Positions 28,545 through 38,196 of a stretch of DNA of 64,000 nt are shown in pieces. The DNA is from Clostridioides difficile. Lineage in GTDB: Bacteria; Bacillota; Clostridia; Peptostreptococcales; Peptostreptococcaceae. A model generated the notes under the pieces. It saw only the letters and a program-made list of their open reading frames with translations, ran no database searches and was not told the origin of the DNA. How positions within the stretch are numbered: position 1 is the first letter of the stretch; each line of letters opens with the position of its first letter. The stretch spans positions 62,001 through 126,000 of the forward strand of contig JABBZI010000009.1 of the NCBI GenBank assembly GCA_012955965.1. Direction: 5' to 3'. Both the position numbers and the translations under genes were made by a program.

Positions 28545-30047
28545 ATGGGTGACCTATATAAACTACAAAATGGTACTGATATTAGAGGAATAGCATATGA
28601 AAATGATTCTAAGGATGTTAATCTGACTGTAGAGGAAGTAAGAAAAATAGCTAAAGCATTTCATATTTGGCTAAAAGAAAAGACTAAGAAGGATAAAGTA
28701 ACTGTTGCTATAGGAACTGATTCTAGGATAACAGGAAGTAAGTTTAGAAGTACTGTTATTGAAACTTTAACTAATGACAATTGTAATGTAATTGATTGTG
28801 ATATTGCTACAACTCCGGCAATGTTTATGACAACTATTATGGATGGATATAATTCTGACGGGTCAATTATGATTACAGCTAGTCACTTACCATATTACTA
28901 TAATGGTTTAAAGTTCTTTACAGAAAATGGAGGACTAGAAAAAACTGATATAAAAGAAATGTTGGATATAGCTATTAAGAGTGTCAGTGTAGATTGCAAA
29001 GAATTAGATAAAAAAGGTGAAGTTAGAGTAAAAAATTTAATAGAAGACTATTCTAATTTATTAATAGATAAAATTAGAAAGGGTGTAAATTCAAGTGAAA
29101 ATTATGAAAAGCCTTTTTCTGGACTTAAGATATTAGTTGATGCAGGAAATGGAGCTGGCGGATTCTTTGCTGAAAAAGTTTTACACATACTGGGAGCAGA
29201 TACAACAGGTAGTCAGTTTTTGAACCCAGATGGTATGTTCCCAAATCATATACCTAATCCTGAAAATAAAGAAGCTATGGAAAGTATATGTAAAGCTGTA
29301 GTGGATAACAAGAGTGATTTAGGAATAATATTTGATACAGACGTAGATAGAGCTGCTATTGTAGGTAAAAATGGAAAACCAATAAATAAAAATGCTCTTA
29401 TAGCTGTTATATCATCAATAATATTAGAAGAACATCCAAAAACAGCTATAGTAACTGATTCCATTACTTCTGAAGGTCTTGCTAAGTTCATAAATGAATT
29501 AGGAGGAAGACATCATAGATTTAAAAGAGGATATAAAAATGTAATAAATGAAGCTATAAGATTAAATAGTGAAGGCGAAGAATGCCATTTAGCTATAGAG
29601 ACATCTGGACATGCAGCATTAAAAGAAAATTATTTCTTAGATGATGGAGCATACTTAATAGCTAAAATTTTAATAAAAGTAGCAAAATTATCTTTAGAAA
29701 GAAAGACTATAGAAGAATTAATAGAAAATCTTGAAGAAGCAAAAGAAGAAAAAGAAGTTAGAATAGGTATTAATAAAGAAGATTTTAGACCATATGCAGA
29801 AGATATATTAAAAAATTTAGATTCTCATGTTAGAAGTATTGATGGATGGTCTGTAGCACCAAATAATTTCGAGGGTATAAGAGTTAATTGTAATGAATCA
29901 AATGGTGATGGATGGTTTTTACTCAGAATATCACTACATGAACCATTACTGGCCTTGAATATTGAATCGAATAAAATTGGTGGGGCAGAACAAATTTATT
30001 CTAAGCTAAAAATTTTCTTAGAAAAATATGATTTAAAAGGTCTTTAG
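28545..30047 (+). CDS. Phosphohexomutase (phosphoglucomutase/phosphomannomutase family)
   Basis: 500 residues. Phospho-Ser113 in TASHLPYYYNG, metal loop FDTDVDRA (about 263-270), sugar-binding ETSGHAA and C-terminal phosphate loop RVNCNESNGDGW. Four-domain alpha-D-phosphohexomutase; moves phosphate between C1 and C6 (or C5 and C1 for pentoses). AAGGAG before ATG. Whether its substrate is glucose-, mannose- or ribose-phosphate is open. Confidence 0.9.
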   Translation: MGDLYKLQNGTDIRGIAYENDSKDVNLTVEEVRKIAKAFHIWLKEKTKKDKVTVAIGTDSRITGSKFRSTVIETLTNDNCNVIDCDIATTPAMFMTTIMDGYNSDGSIMITASHLPYYYNGLKFFTENGGLEKTDIKEMLDIAIKSVSVDCKELDKKGEVRVKNLIEDYSNLLIDKIRKGVNSSENYEKPFSGLKILVDAGNGAGGFFAEKVLHILGADTTGSQFLNPDGMFPNHIPNPENKEAMESICKAVVDNKSDLGIIFDTDVDRAAIVGKNGKPINKNALIAVISSIILEEHPKTAIVTDSITSEGLAKFINELGGRHHRFKRGYKNVINEAIRLNSEGEECHLAIETSGHAALKENYFLDDGAYLIAKILIKVAKLSLERKTIEELIENLEEAKEEKEVRIGINKEDFRPYAEDILKNLDSHVRSIDGWSVAPNNFEGIRVNCNESNGDGWFLLRISLHEPLLALNIESNKIGGAEQIYSKLKIFLEKYDLKGL

Positions 30048-30096
30048 GATTAATAAAAAGCATATATTTATATTAAAGAATGGATGTAAATTTATA

Positions 30097-30133
30097 CCTA
30101 AGATTACAAATATTACAAAATTGTAATCTTAGG
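30097..30133. other. Perfect 13-bp inverted repeat with 11-nt loop
   Basis: CCTAAGATTACAA and TTGTAATCTTAGG; no T run follows on the + strand. It could be a stable RNA end of the mutase transcript or a dyad operator. The rest of 30048-30290 shows no gene. Confidence 0.5.
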
Positions 30134-30293
30134 TAACAGAGATGTAACTGATTATGGAAACTCTATGTGATATTATAAATACAGAGAGATGAAATACATG
30201 ATGAATTATAGAGAAATATAATTTAAAATGTATTAATATCAAACCAAAAAGGTATAATCAAAAAATATGTAAATATAAACCCCAACATTTAGA

Positions 30294-30327
30294 AAAAGAC
30301 CTCCAAGGAGGTTTTTTTCTTTTTTAA
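30294..30327 (+). terminator. Short intrinsic terminator before the 30.4 kb cyclase
   Basis: GACCTCC-AA-GGAGGTT followed by TTTTTCTTTTTT. Confidence 0.7.
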
Positions 30328-30388
30328 AACAAACATACAATGTCATGATATAATAACCTTAGTTGAATGATAAGGGGATAATAATACT

Positions 30389-31384
30389 ATGGGTAAAAGT
30401 GAATATATTAATCGAGTTGAAGAATTTATAAATTCATATTTTGTAGAGAGAAACGTAAAAAAATGCATGTCTTTTTTTCATAAAAACATCTGTTGGGTTG
30501 GTACTGGAAAGTTTGAAATAGGTAATAGTATAGAAGAAGTAGAACATTTATTAGAGGCATATGTAAAACAGTCTCCAGAAGGTTTTAATATAGAAAAATT
30601 ATGGTTGGATATTAGAGAATATTCAAAAAATTTATACATGGTATTTGGTGAATATCTAGTTGGCAAAAAAACTAGGCAAGGCTATAACTTTCAAGTAGAA
30701 ATAAGAGTGACTTATTTGTGTGTTGAATATGAAGGTGAGATACTAATAAGTAGTGTTCATACTTCTGTTGCAAATGATTTACAGAAGGTAGGTGAATACT
30801 TTCCAATAAGTTTGATGGAAGCAGAAAATAATAGATTAGAAGCAATTGTTCATGAAAAAACTAAGGAAATAGAAGAACAGAAAGTTATGTTAATAGAGGC
30901 AAATAAAAAACTTCATCAATTAGCCATCACTGACGAATTGACAGGTTTATTAAACCAGAGAGCGATTATAGGAAATATAAGAAAAGCTATTAAAGAAAAT
31001 TTAAAAAAATATGCAATAATGATAATTGATATAGATAATTTTAAAAGTGTAAATGATACTTATGGACATTTAGTAGGTAATGAAGTTATAAGAATGGTAG
31101 GTCATATGGTTCAATCATTTGAATCTCATTATTTATTTTCTGGAAGGTATGGTGGAGATGAATTTATTATCTTAACAGAAAATATAGAGAAAGCATTGTA
31201 TATAGAATCTAAAGTCCATAGGAATTTACTTGAACATAATTTCGAAGATATTGGAAATAAAATAACTGTAAGTATTGGCATTTCTGAATGGGAAAGTTTT
31301 AACTCCTTTGAAGTGTTCTTAAGCGAAGCAGATAAGAAATTATATAAAGCTAAAAAACTAGGAAGAAATAGGACTATATATTAA
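30389..31384 (+). CDS. Cytosolic diguanylate cyclase with N-terminal SnoaL/NTF2-like domain
   Basis: 331 residues. The N-terminal 130 residues resemble an NTF2/SnoaL-like ligand pocket (FFHKNICWVGTGKFE...). A coiled coil (about 145-180) leads to a GGDEF domain with intact GRYGGDEFIIL and DIDNFKSVNDTYGH. The RxxD inhibitory site expected five residues before GGDEF is absent, so product inhibition may be weak. Synthesises c-di-GMP. Its own promoter region lies behind the 30.3 kb terminator. Confidence 0.88.
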   Translation: MGKSEYINRVEEFINSYFVERNVKKCMSFFHKNICWVGTGKFEIGNSIEEVEHLLEAYVKQSPEGFNIEKLWLDIREYSKNLYMVFGEYLVGKKTRQGYNFQVEIRVTYLCVEYEGEILISSVHTSVANDLQKVGEYFPISLMEAENNRLEAIVHEKTKEIEEQKVMLIEANKKLHQLAITDELTGLLNQRAIIGNIRKAIKENLKKYAIMIIDIDNFKSVNDTYGHLVGNEVIRMVGHMVQSFESHYLFSGRYGGDEFIILTENIEKALYIESKVHRNLLEHNFEDIGNKITVSIGISEWESFNSFEVFLSEADKKLYKAKKLGRNRTIY

Positions 31385-31415
31385 AAAGATATATATTGGA
31401 AGTGTTATTATATAA

Positions 31416-31450
31416 GGTTGTAATTGACAAGATAACGTGCAATTACAACC
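31416..31450. terminator. Hairpin between convergent cyclase and histidine kinase genes
   Basis: GGTTGTAATTG / CAATTACAACC, perfect 11-bp stem with 13-nt loop. Flanks are only moderately T-rich, so it may work in both directions. Confidence 0.55.
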
Positions 31451-31465
31451 TCATACAATTTTATA

Positions 31466-33058
31466 TTAATTAATTTTTTTGAAAGTAAGTGCCACCTTAA
31501 ACAAATCAGCATCTATAATTATTTGCATGTTTGCATTTTCTAATTCGATTATATTTTGAGCTATTGATAAACCAAGACCAGAACCATCTGTTTTTCTAGC
31601 TACATCACCTCTTCTAAATCTTTCTAGTAGTTCTTCTGGTTTTAGATTTAGTTTATCATTTGAAATATTTTTAAATGTTAATACTATATTTTCTTCTTCT
31701 GTGAGCATATCTATATAGACTCTAGTGTTTGGCATTGAATATTTTAATATATTGTTAATTAGATTTTCAAAGACTCTCCAAGTCTTTTTACCATCTATCA
31801 TAGTAAATACAGACTGTTCTGGTGTTTCTATTATAAAATCTAAATCACTCTTTTGAATTTTATCTTCAAACTCTACTGTACTTTGAATTAAAAGTTCTTT
31901 TATATCAGTTTTTGTTATATTAAATTCTACATCACCACTGCTGAGTTTAGAAGCTTCAAATATATCTTCTATCAATAACTTTAATCTTTGTGCTTTTTTA
32001 TCCAAAATATTTATATAATCGTTTATAGTTTCTTTATCAAATTCATTATTTTTTAACATATCTACATAGCTTAATATAGATGTAAGTGGAGTTTTTAAGT
32101 CATGAGATACATTTGTAATTAGCTCTGTTTTCATCCTTTCACTTTTTATATTAGCATCTACAGCAGCTTCAAGTCCATCTGTTATATTATTTATACTTTT
32201 GGCTAAGGTAGATATTTCATCATTTCCTATTACTTCTAGCTTGTATTTTAAATTTCCATTCTCAATGTTTTTTACATTATTTGATATATTATTTATGTAA
32301 TTAAACTTAACAGATAAAAAGTTGTATATATAAAAATGAAAAACTGTGTTTATAAGTGTAAATAAAATTACTATAGCTATTGCATTAGCATAATATATAT
32401 CCATAAAGAATATTAAAACCAGATACTGTATAATAGCTTGTATAACTATAGATATTAAAAATATTATAGCTAATTTTTTATTTATAGTTTTTCTATTATA
32501 CATACTAAGTAAGTTTGAAAAGAATACATATGTTATAGACATATCTTTTAGATTATAGCTATTATGTTTAATACTTTCATATATTATGTAGACTATAGAT
32601 ATAATAATAAAATCACAGATTATTAAATTAGTATTGTAGAACATTTTAGTATTTAAAAATGTATGTAATCTTAATGCTAGTAGTATCAAAATCAATATAA
32701 GTGTAAGTTCTATTTTTATTTTAGAAAAAAGAATTATGATATTTTCTAGGAATTTGATTTTAGTTTGTTTGTTTTTTTTATAGAATATAAAACATAGTAT
32801 AGTCAATAAAAAACTCGATAATATAACACCTATACAGACAAACTCTAATTCTATTTTTGACAAATATAAAGGAGTACCAAAAAAATAAAAATAAGGTATA
32901 GCAAGTTCTCTATAATAATAATCAGCATTACGAATAAAGTTATTATTTAAATCATAAACTGCTTCAAATAATATAGAAACTAATAGAAATAGTAATAATA
33001 ATAAAATAAATTTTGCTTTAGAATCATTAATAATTAAGTTTTTCAATTTTGTAACCAA
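31466..33058 (-). CDS. Sensor histidine kinase (two membrane blocks, HAMP, HisKA, HATPase)
   Basis: 530 residues. About six hydrophobic segments in the first 260 residues with little extracellular sequence; HAMP-like linker; HisKA with His319 in NVSHDLKTPLTS; N box RVFENLINNILKYS; G box GSGLGLSIAQ. It autophosphorylates and passes phosphate to the regulator encoded just upstream, whose end it overlaps by 32 bp. The start is a TTG in the overlap; a second TTG four codons in is possible. Signal unknown; the membrane-embedded sensor suggests cell-envelope stress or antibiotics. Confidence 0.9.
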   Translation of the reverse strand: MVTKLKNLIINDSKAKFILLLLLFLLVSILFEAVYDLNNNFIRNADYYYRELAIPYFYFFGTPLYLSKIELEFVCIGVILSSFLLTILCFIFYKKNKQTKIKFLENIIILFSKIKIELTLILILILLALRLHTFLNTKMFYNTNLIICDFIIISIVYIIYESIKHNSYNLKDMSITYVFFSNLLSMYNRKTINKKLAIIFLISIVIQAIIQYLVLIFFMDIYYANAIAIVILFTLINTVFHFYIYNFLSVKFNYINNISNNVKNIENGNLKYKLEVIGNDEISTLAKSINNITDGLEAAVDANIKSERMKTELITNVSHDLKTPLTSILSYVDMLKNNEFDKETINDYINILDKKAQRLKLLIEDIFEASKLSSGDVEFNITKTDIKELLIQSTVEFEDKIQKSDLDFIIETPEQSVFTMIDGKKTWRVFENLINNILKYSMPNTRVYIDMLTEEENIVLTFKNISNDKLNLKPEELLERFRRGDVARKTDGSGLGLSIAQNIIELENANMQIIIDADLFKVALTFKKIN

Positions 33059-33743
33059 TACCCCACACCACCTTTAAATATTTTGGTTCTTTCGGATTAA
33101 TTTCAATTTTTTCTCGAATTCTTCTAATATGAACAGCAACTGTTCTTTCACAACTGTAAGCATCTTCGTTCCAGACATTTTCATAAATCTCACGAGAAGA
33201 AAAAATTTTACCTTTTCTTGATAGAAGAAGTGTAAGTATTTTATATTCAATAGGTGTCATCTTAACTTCCTCGCCATCTAAAGAAACTATTTTTGTATCT
33301 GTATTTAACTCTAAACCACCACTTTTTAGAATATAATTAGTATTCTTTGAATTGTTTAAATTACTAAAATCTCCTAAATTTATGTATCTTCTAAGTTGAG
33401 ATTTTACTCGAGCAGTAAGTTCTAGTGGATTAAATGGCTTAGTTATATAGTCATCAGCACCCATATTAAGACCTATGATTTTGTCCATATCTTCTGATTT
33501 TGCAGACAAAAGGATTATAGGTATATTCTTCTTCTCCCTTATTTTAAGTGTAGTTTTAAGACCATCTAAATTTGGCATCATTACATCCATTATTATTAAT
33601 TTAATATCATTTTCAATTAATATATCTAATGCTTCCAATCCATCGTATGCTTTTAAAATATTAAAGTTATCAGGTCTAAGATAGAATTCTATAGCATCAA
33701 CTATTTCCTTATCATCATCCACGACCAATATGTTTTGAGTCAA
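33027..33743 (-). CDS. OmpR-family response regulator
   Basis: 238 residues. Receiver domain with VDDDKE, phospho-Asp in IIMDVMMPNLDG, Ser in LLSAKS and Lys in YITKPFN; winged-helix DNA-binding domain ending RRIREKIEINPKEPKYLKVVWGIGYK. First gene of the pair with the kinase. Strongly similar to the regulator at 49224-49916. Confidence 0.95.
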   Translation of the reverse strand: MTQNILVVDDDKEIVDAIEFYLRPDNFNILKAYDGLEALDILIENDIKLIIMDVMMPNLDGLKTTLKIREKKNIPIILLSAKSEDMDKIIGLNMGADDYITKPFNPLELTARVKSQLRRYINLGDFSNLNNSKNTNYILKSGGLELNTDTKIVSLDGEEVKMTPIEYKILTLLLSRKGKIFSSREIYENVWNEDAYSCERTVAVHIRRIREKIEINPKEPKYLKVVWGIGYKIEKLNY

Positions 33744-34365
33744 TTTATTAATCCCCCTTGAAAATTTATTTTAACCAATTTTTATTTTATACTAAAAATA
33801 GGTATTAGAAAACAGTGAGTATATTCATTATGAAATAAAACTAATATTTTTATATTGTTAATGAACATAGTAAATATTGAACTATAGATATCTATATTAA
33901 TAGGAACTTAAAAATTTATGAAAGTATCTAGTATAATTTATCACGCTCCTTACCTTGTTTTAGATTTATTAACTTCTTGGGTATAAAGATATATTAACAA
34001 ATATAAATAACAAATGAGTTTCATAATTATTAAGAATTTATAACAAATAATTATTTTGATTTAGTTTACTACAAAAATATATAAAATATTTAATAATAAA
34101 ACTTATAGATTTTAAGGAGAATAGTTTATATAATTTAAGACGACATAACTTTAGAGTACTTATATGGTTGAACATTTTATATACTACACTATGATATGAA
34201 GAGAAAAGTATTGGGTAGATGAATAGTAGTGTACAAAATTAGTTTGAAAGCACTCTAAGAATGTTTGGGGTAGTAAATATAAATATATATGATAAAATAA
34301 AAACATAACAGAAACCATATAATAAATCACATGTTAATGTATAAAAGGGGAAAGGATTGAATAGC
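33744..34365. other. Intergenic region between divergent regulator and cyclase genes
   Basis: About 620 bp, AT-rich, holding promoters for both directions. I see no ORF, tRNA or recognised riboswitch. AGTGTAGTATAT-like strings around 34185 and 34228 form a loose inverted repeat of unknown meaning. Confidence 0.4.
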
Positions 34366-36153
34366 ATGAAAATAGAGCAATCATTACAGAAAAATTATAA
34401 ATTTAATAAAGATGATTTAAGGAAATCTATTTTACCAAATGTAGATGCATCATCAGTTTTTTCTGAGATAAAAGATAGAATCAATCCTGATGAATGCATT
34501 GCTTATCAAATAGCTTTACCAATTGCGACTATAAGAATTGATGCAAATGATCATCAATCTATTATATGGTATAATGATAAATTTTTGGAAATGCTTGATT
34601 ATACTAAAGAGCAATACATAAAAGAAGAAAATGTTTACTACAATTGTATAGATTTTGATGATTTTAGCCGTGTAAGTCGATTAGCACAGAATTTCGATGA
34701 AACAGGAGATAGCGTAGCATTGGAAGTTAAAGTATATACCAGAACGAAAGAAGAAAAAATTTGGGCAGTTACGCTATACTATGTAGATGAAAAAGAAAGT
34801 ATGGATGGAATTTCATCCATCTATTGTTTTGGTATGGATATGACAATAGAGAAAAAGAAAAACAATTCATTTGTTCACATGGTAGAAAGAGATCCGCTAA
34901 CAAATGCTTTGAATCGTGTTGAAACTGAGAAACAGATTCAAGATTATATCCAGGAAAGACCTAATGGGCAGGGTTGTTTGTTTATGATTGATACAGATGA
35001 TTTTAAAACTATCAATGACACGAAGGGACATATTGTAGGTGATATGGTTCTTTGCGAAATGGCTAAAGGAATGAAACAGATTATGCGTTCAAATGACATT
35101 GTAGGAAGGATTGGTGGAGATGAATTTATCATATTTATGAAAGATTCCGATTCTGATGGTGCTAGAAAAAAAGCTCGTGATCTTATTGAAATGTTTCAAC
35201 AGTTGTTTGCAAATGAAAAAAACAATTTTACCATAAGCTGTAGCATTGGTATTTCACTTTATCCAGAAAATGGTCCTAATTTCAAAGAATTATATTCTAA
35301 TGCAGATAAAGCACTTTATCAAGTGAAAAAACAAGGAAAAAACAACTATATGCTCTATGATGAAATATCTTTAGAACAAAAAATCAGCAGTTACACTTCA
35401 ATTCGAACAAAAATCGAAACAGAGAAAGCAGATGGAAATATATCTATTGTAGGTTATGTTTTCACTACACTGTATGAATCTAATAATTTTGATCAGTCAA
35501 TTAAAGAAGTTTTGAGTCTTATTGGGAAACAGTTTGAAGTAAGCAGAGCTTATATTTTTGAAAATGCTGAAGATAACCTTACAACATCTAACACATATGA
35601 GTGGTGTAATGAAGGAATTACTCCAGAGATAGATGGACTTCAGAATTTGGACTTCGAGGAGTATGGTAATTACGAACAATTGTTTGGAGATGATTCTATT
35701 TTTTACTGCAGAGATATTAATATATTGCCTTATGATCAAAAAAAAATATTATCTGAACAGGGAATATGTTCCACTTTACAATGTGCAATATTAGAAGATT
35801 CTGTGTTTACTGGATTTATTGGTTTTGATGAATGTACAGGATTGCGTATATGGACACAGAAAGAAATTGATCTGCTTATCATGATGTCACAGCTGATATC
35901 ACTGTTTTTACAAAAGAAGAAATTAAAAGGAATCAAGAACAAGGCAAACAATTATCAAAAAATCCTTTATAACCTTGAGGAATGTATCTTTGTAATAGAA
36001 AAAGGAAATGATGCACTTTTGTATGGCAATTCCAAATTTAAATATTATTTCCCAAATTTCAAATTAGGTCAGAGATGTCATATCGCAGTTAGAAATAGTA
36101 TACCTATTTTATGGGATGAGAAAGAGGCAAACCTTTATAGTATGAAGATATAA
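34366..36153 (+). CDS. Diguanylate cyclase with PAS and GAF-like domains
   Basis: 595 residues from ATG 34366 (AAAGGA 9 nt before; an in-frame TTG at 34357 is an alternative). N-terminal PAS-like domain (about 45-160), GGDEF domain (about 165-325) with GRIGGDEFIIF, and an intact RSND inhibitory site exactly five residues before GGDEF, so feedback by c-di-GMP is expected. Then a GAF-like sensor (about 345-525) and a C-terminal PAS-like tail. No membrane segment. Codon use is slightly richer in GC than its neighbours. Confidence 0.9.
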   Translation: MKIEQSLQKNYKFNKDDLRKSILPNVDASSVFSEIKDRINPDECIAYQIALPIATIRIDANDHQSIIWYNDKFLEMLDYTKEQYIKEENVYYNCIDFDDFSRVSRLAQNFDETGDSVALEVKVYTRTKEEKIWAVTLYYVDEKESMDGISSIYCFGMDMTIEKKKNNSFVHMVERDPLTNALNRVETEKQIQDYIQERPNGQGCLFMIDTDDFKTINDTKGHIVGDMVLCEMAKGMKQIMRSNDIVGRIGGDEFIIFMKDSDSDGARKKARDLIEMFQQLFANEKNNFTISCSIGISLYPENGPNFKELYSNADKALYQVKKQGKNNYMLYDEISLEQKISSYTSIRTKIETEKADGNISIVGYVFTTLYESNNFDQSIKEVLSLIGKQFEVSRAYIFENAEDNLTTSNTYEWCNEGITPEIDGLQNLDFEEYGNYEQLFGDDSIFYCRDINILPYDQKKILSEQGICSTLQCAILEDSVFTGFIGFDECTGLRIWTQKEIDLLIMMSQLISLFLQKKKLKGIKNKANNYQKILYNLEECIFVIEKGNDALLYGNSKFKYYFPNFKLGQRCHIAVRNSIPILWDEKEANLYSMKI

Positions 36154-36274
36154 AGTGAATTTAAAATAAAACAAAAAATTGATAGATTGTAATTGACAAA
36201 TTTCCGTTTGTCTATAAATTAATATTCAGTACTTAAGTGATTAATCTCTATGATTGATGTTTTTTGTTAAATAT

Positions 36275-36309
36275 AAAGGACACCAATAAGGTGTCCAAAA
36301 TTTTTTGTT
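36275..36309 (+). terminator. Intrinsic terminator after the PAS-GGDEF gene
   Basis: GGACACC-AATAA-GGTGTCC then AAAATTTTTTT. Confidence 0.8.
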
Positions 36310-36427
36310 ATATTAAGATTCGTATATTAGTGACAAATTGTATGCTTTTTTATTCACGAATTTCTAATAGATATAATATTTAAACGATAATCAAAGTTTC
36401 TATTTTAGATTTAAGTTAAACTAAATA

Positions 36428-37228
36428 TTATAAATTAGGTGTATGAAGTATAGCAGGAACGCTTTTATCACTAAGTAATTTATCAAACGATTTATGGTCG
36501 GATTTATAGCCAATACCTTCTCTACATTCTAACTCATCAACAAGCTTATATTGTTCACAAGCCTTTTTTACTTTTTCATAATCTTCAGAGGAATGAGCTT
36601 TATAAATTATCTTATTATTGAAAGTTATTTTATCAGCAAACTTAGGTTTTACAAAATATTTAACATCTTTTATCTGACCAGCGTTATACAAATTTTGAAT
36701 AACAGAACCATTTTTTAAATGTTGCAAATGGTCATCTAACTTATAAGTATGTGCTATATGAGTTACACTTTTAAAGTTTTCTTCAAAAGCAAGAGCAATT
36801 TTCTCCATATAATTGAAGTCAGTATTACCATTTGTGTTTTTTTCTGGTAATAATATTATATTTTCTCTTCTTACCCCAAGATTATTAAGTGAAGCTAAAA
36901 ACTCTCTGTTTCTGTATTCTGATTTTTGTGTGTCTGTAAGGTTTTCATATTTCTTATATTTATTAAAAACAGATATACCACATCCAGTAGATACTAAAAC
37001 TACAAATACATGATTTTTCCCTCTTTCTTTTATAGCATTTACAATAGCACTGCCAGCCCACAACACTTCATCATCTTGATGTTGAACATAGAAAACAACA
37101 TAATCTTTAAATTTTCTATTACTATAATTTACATAACTATTGAAACCTGTTAAAATCAAACACAAAACTAAAATGATAGATAAAATGCCATACTTATTTA
37201 TAGTAAATTTCTTATTCTTGAGTGTCAT
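36428..37228 (-). CDS. PIG-L family deacetylase, membrane-anchored
   Basis: 266 residues. N-terminal membrane anchor (about 13-32) and an extracellular LmbE/PIG-L domain. The zinc motif reads HQDDE rather than the usual HPDDE, and a second site is HLQHLKNGS. The family removes acetyl groups from N-acetylglucosamine-type sugars. ATG after AGGAGATG. Substrate unknown; cell-envelope polysaccharide or glycolipid is likely from its location. Confidence 0.82.
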   Translation of the reverse strand: MTLKNKKFTINKYGILSIILVLCLILTGFNSYVNYSNRKFKDYVVFYVQHQDDEVLWAGSAIVNAIKERGKNHVFVVLVSTGCGISVFNKYKKYENLTDTQKSEYRNREFLASLNNLGVRRENIILLPEKNTNGNTDFNYMEKIALAFEENFKSVTHIAHTYKLDDHLQHLKNGSVIQNLYNAGQIKDVKYFVKPKFADKITFNNKIIYKAHSSEDYEKVKKACEQYKLVDELECREGIGYKSDHKSFDKLLSDKSVPAILHTPNL

Positions 37229-37412
37229 TTAATCATCTCCTGAAAAGCTGTCTTAATTATATTATCAAACAAAATCCTAAAAATTATTTCTTAAATCTTA
37301 AAAAATATAGAGTGGATTAATGGAATAAAATTTTTTGTTAGTTTAAAATCAAAAAAATATTTATATGTAAAACTAGTAAAAATAATGGGAAATTGATAGG
37401 AAATTTATGTAT

Positions 37413-37456
37413 AAATATAAGAAGTGCACATTGATGCTTGTGCACTTCTTATATTT
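37413..37456. terminator. Bidirectional terminator between DUF364 and PIG-L genes
   Basis: Perfect 18-bp inverted repeat (AAATATAAGAAGTGCACA and complement) with 8-nt loop. Both genes lie on the minus strand, so it ends the ABC/DUF364 operon. Confidence 0.8.
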
Positions 37457-37464
37457 ATATTTGA

Positions 37465-38196
37465 TTATTTACTACAAAAACAGAGTCTTTTTAGACCTAA
37501 AATACTTGATGCACCAGCTATTGTAGTTCCATAATAGTAAACTGGTTTCTTCAATGACATAAAATTTATAATTGAGCCATTACATAATGTACTTCCTGTA
37601 CAAATAATTATCTCAGCCCAAGATATTACATCTTCATAATCTCTTATACCATCTTCAATTTTGACGTTGTATTGAATAGTGTCTATAAATTCAGGGTTTA
37701 AATCTAATACTCTAGTTTCAAAAAAATCTTTAATATTATCAATTATAGCTGGTTGATATCCTATAATTGCCACTTTGGGATTGTCAAATTTACTTTTTAT
37801 AAATTTAGGAAAGTTCTGTGCACATATTTCTGGCTCATTGTTTTTACAATGAATGGTTCTATCTGTCATACCTAAATACCTCATAACTGCATTTAATGAT
37901 GCTATAAAAAGGCTTCTATCGTGAGAACTACCATTTAAATCTAATGAGAGTATTTCTTTCAAAGAACCTTCAAATATAGCTGGAGTAGAAGTAAATGCTT
38001 GTCCCTTAGCTCCTTTAAAATCGGCTTCAAGCATTATTTCCTTACCTATTATAATTGGAAAATCTTTACGTCTAGTATTTCCAATTGCTTCTTTAGCAGA
38101 TAGAGACTTAGATACAATACTTATCATATCCATGTCTAAATTATATTTGTCAACTTGTTCCAATAAGTAATCTTTTAAGGTATCAAATATATTCAT
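37465..38196 (-). CDS. DUF4213/DUF364 family protein
   Basis: 243 residues. N-terminal DUF4213-like domain (IGNTRRKDFPIIIGKE) and C-terminal Rossmann-like DUF364 domain (KVAIIGYQPAIIDNI; ICTGSTLCNGSI). The family is often described as putative heavy-metal chelators and is found near metal uptake or molybdenum/tungsten genes. Last gene of the oxyanion ABC operon, overlapping the ATPase gene by 14 bp, so it is translationally coupled. No enzymatic function is proven. Confidence 0.82.
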   Translation of the reverse strand: MNIFDTLKDYLLEQVDKYNLDMDMISIVSKSLSAKEAIGNTRRKDFPIIIGKEIMLEADFKGAKGQAFTSTPAIFEGSLKEILSLDLNGSSHDRSLFIASLNAVMRYLGMTDRTIHCKNNEPEICAQNFPKFIKSKFDNPKVAIIGYQPAIIDNIKDFFETRVLDLNPEFIDTIQYNVKIEDGIRDYEDVISWAEIIICTGSTLCNGSIINFMSLKKPVYYYGTTIAGASSILGLKRLCFCSK

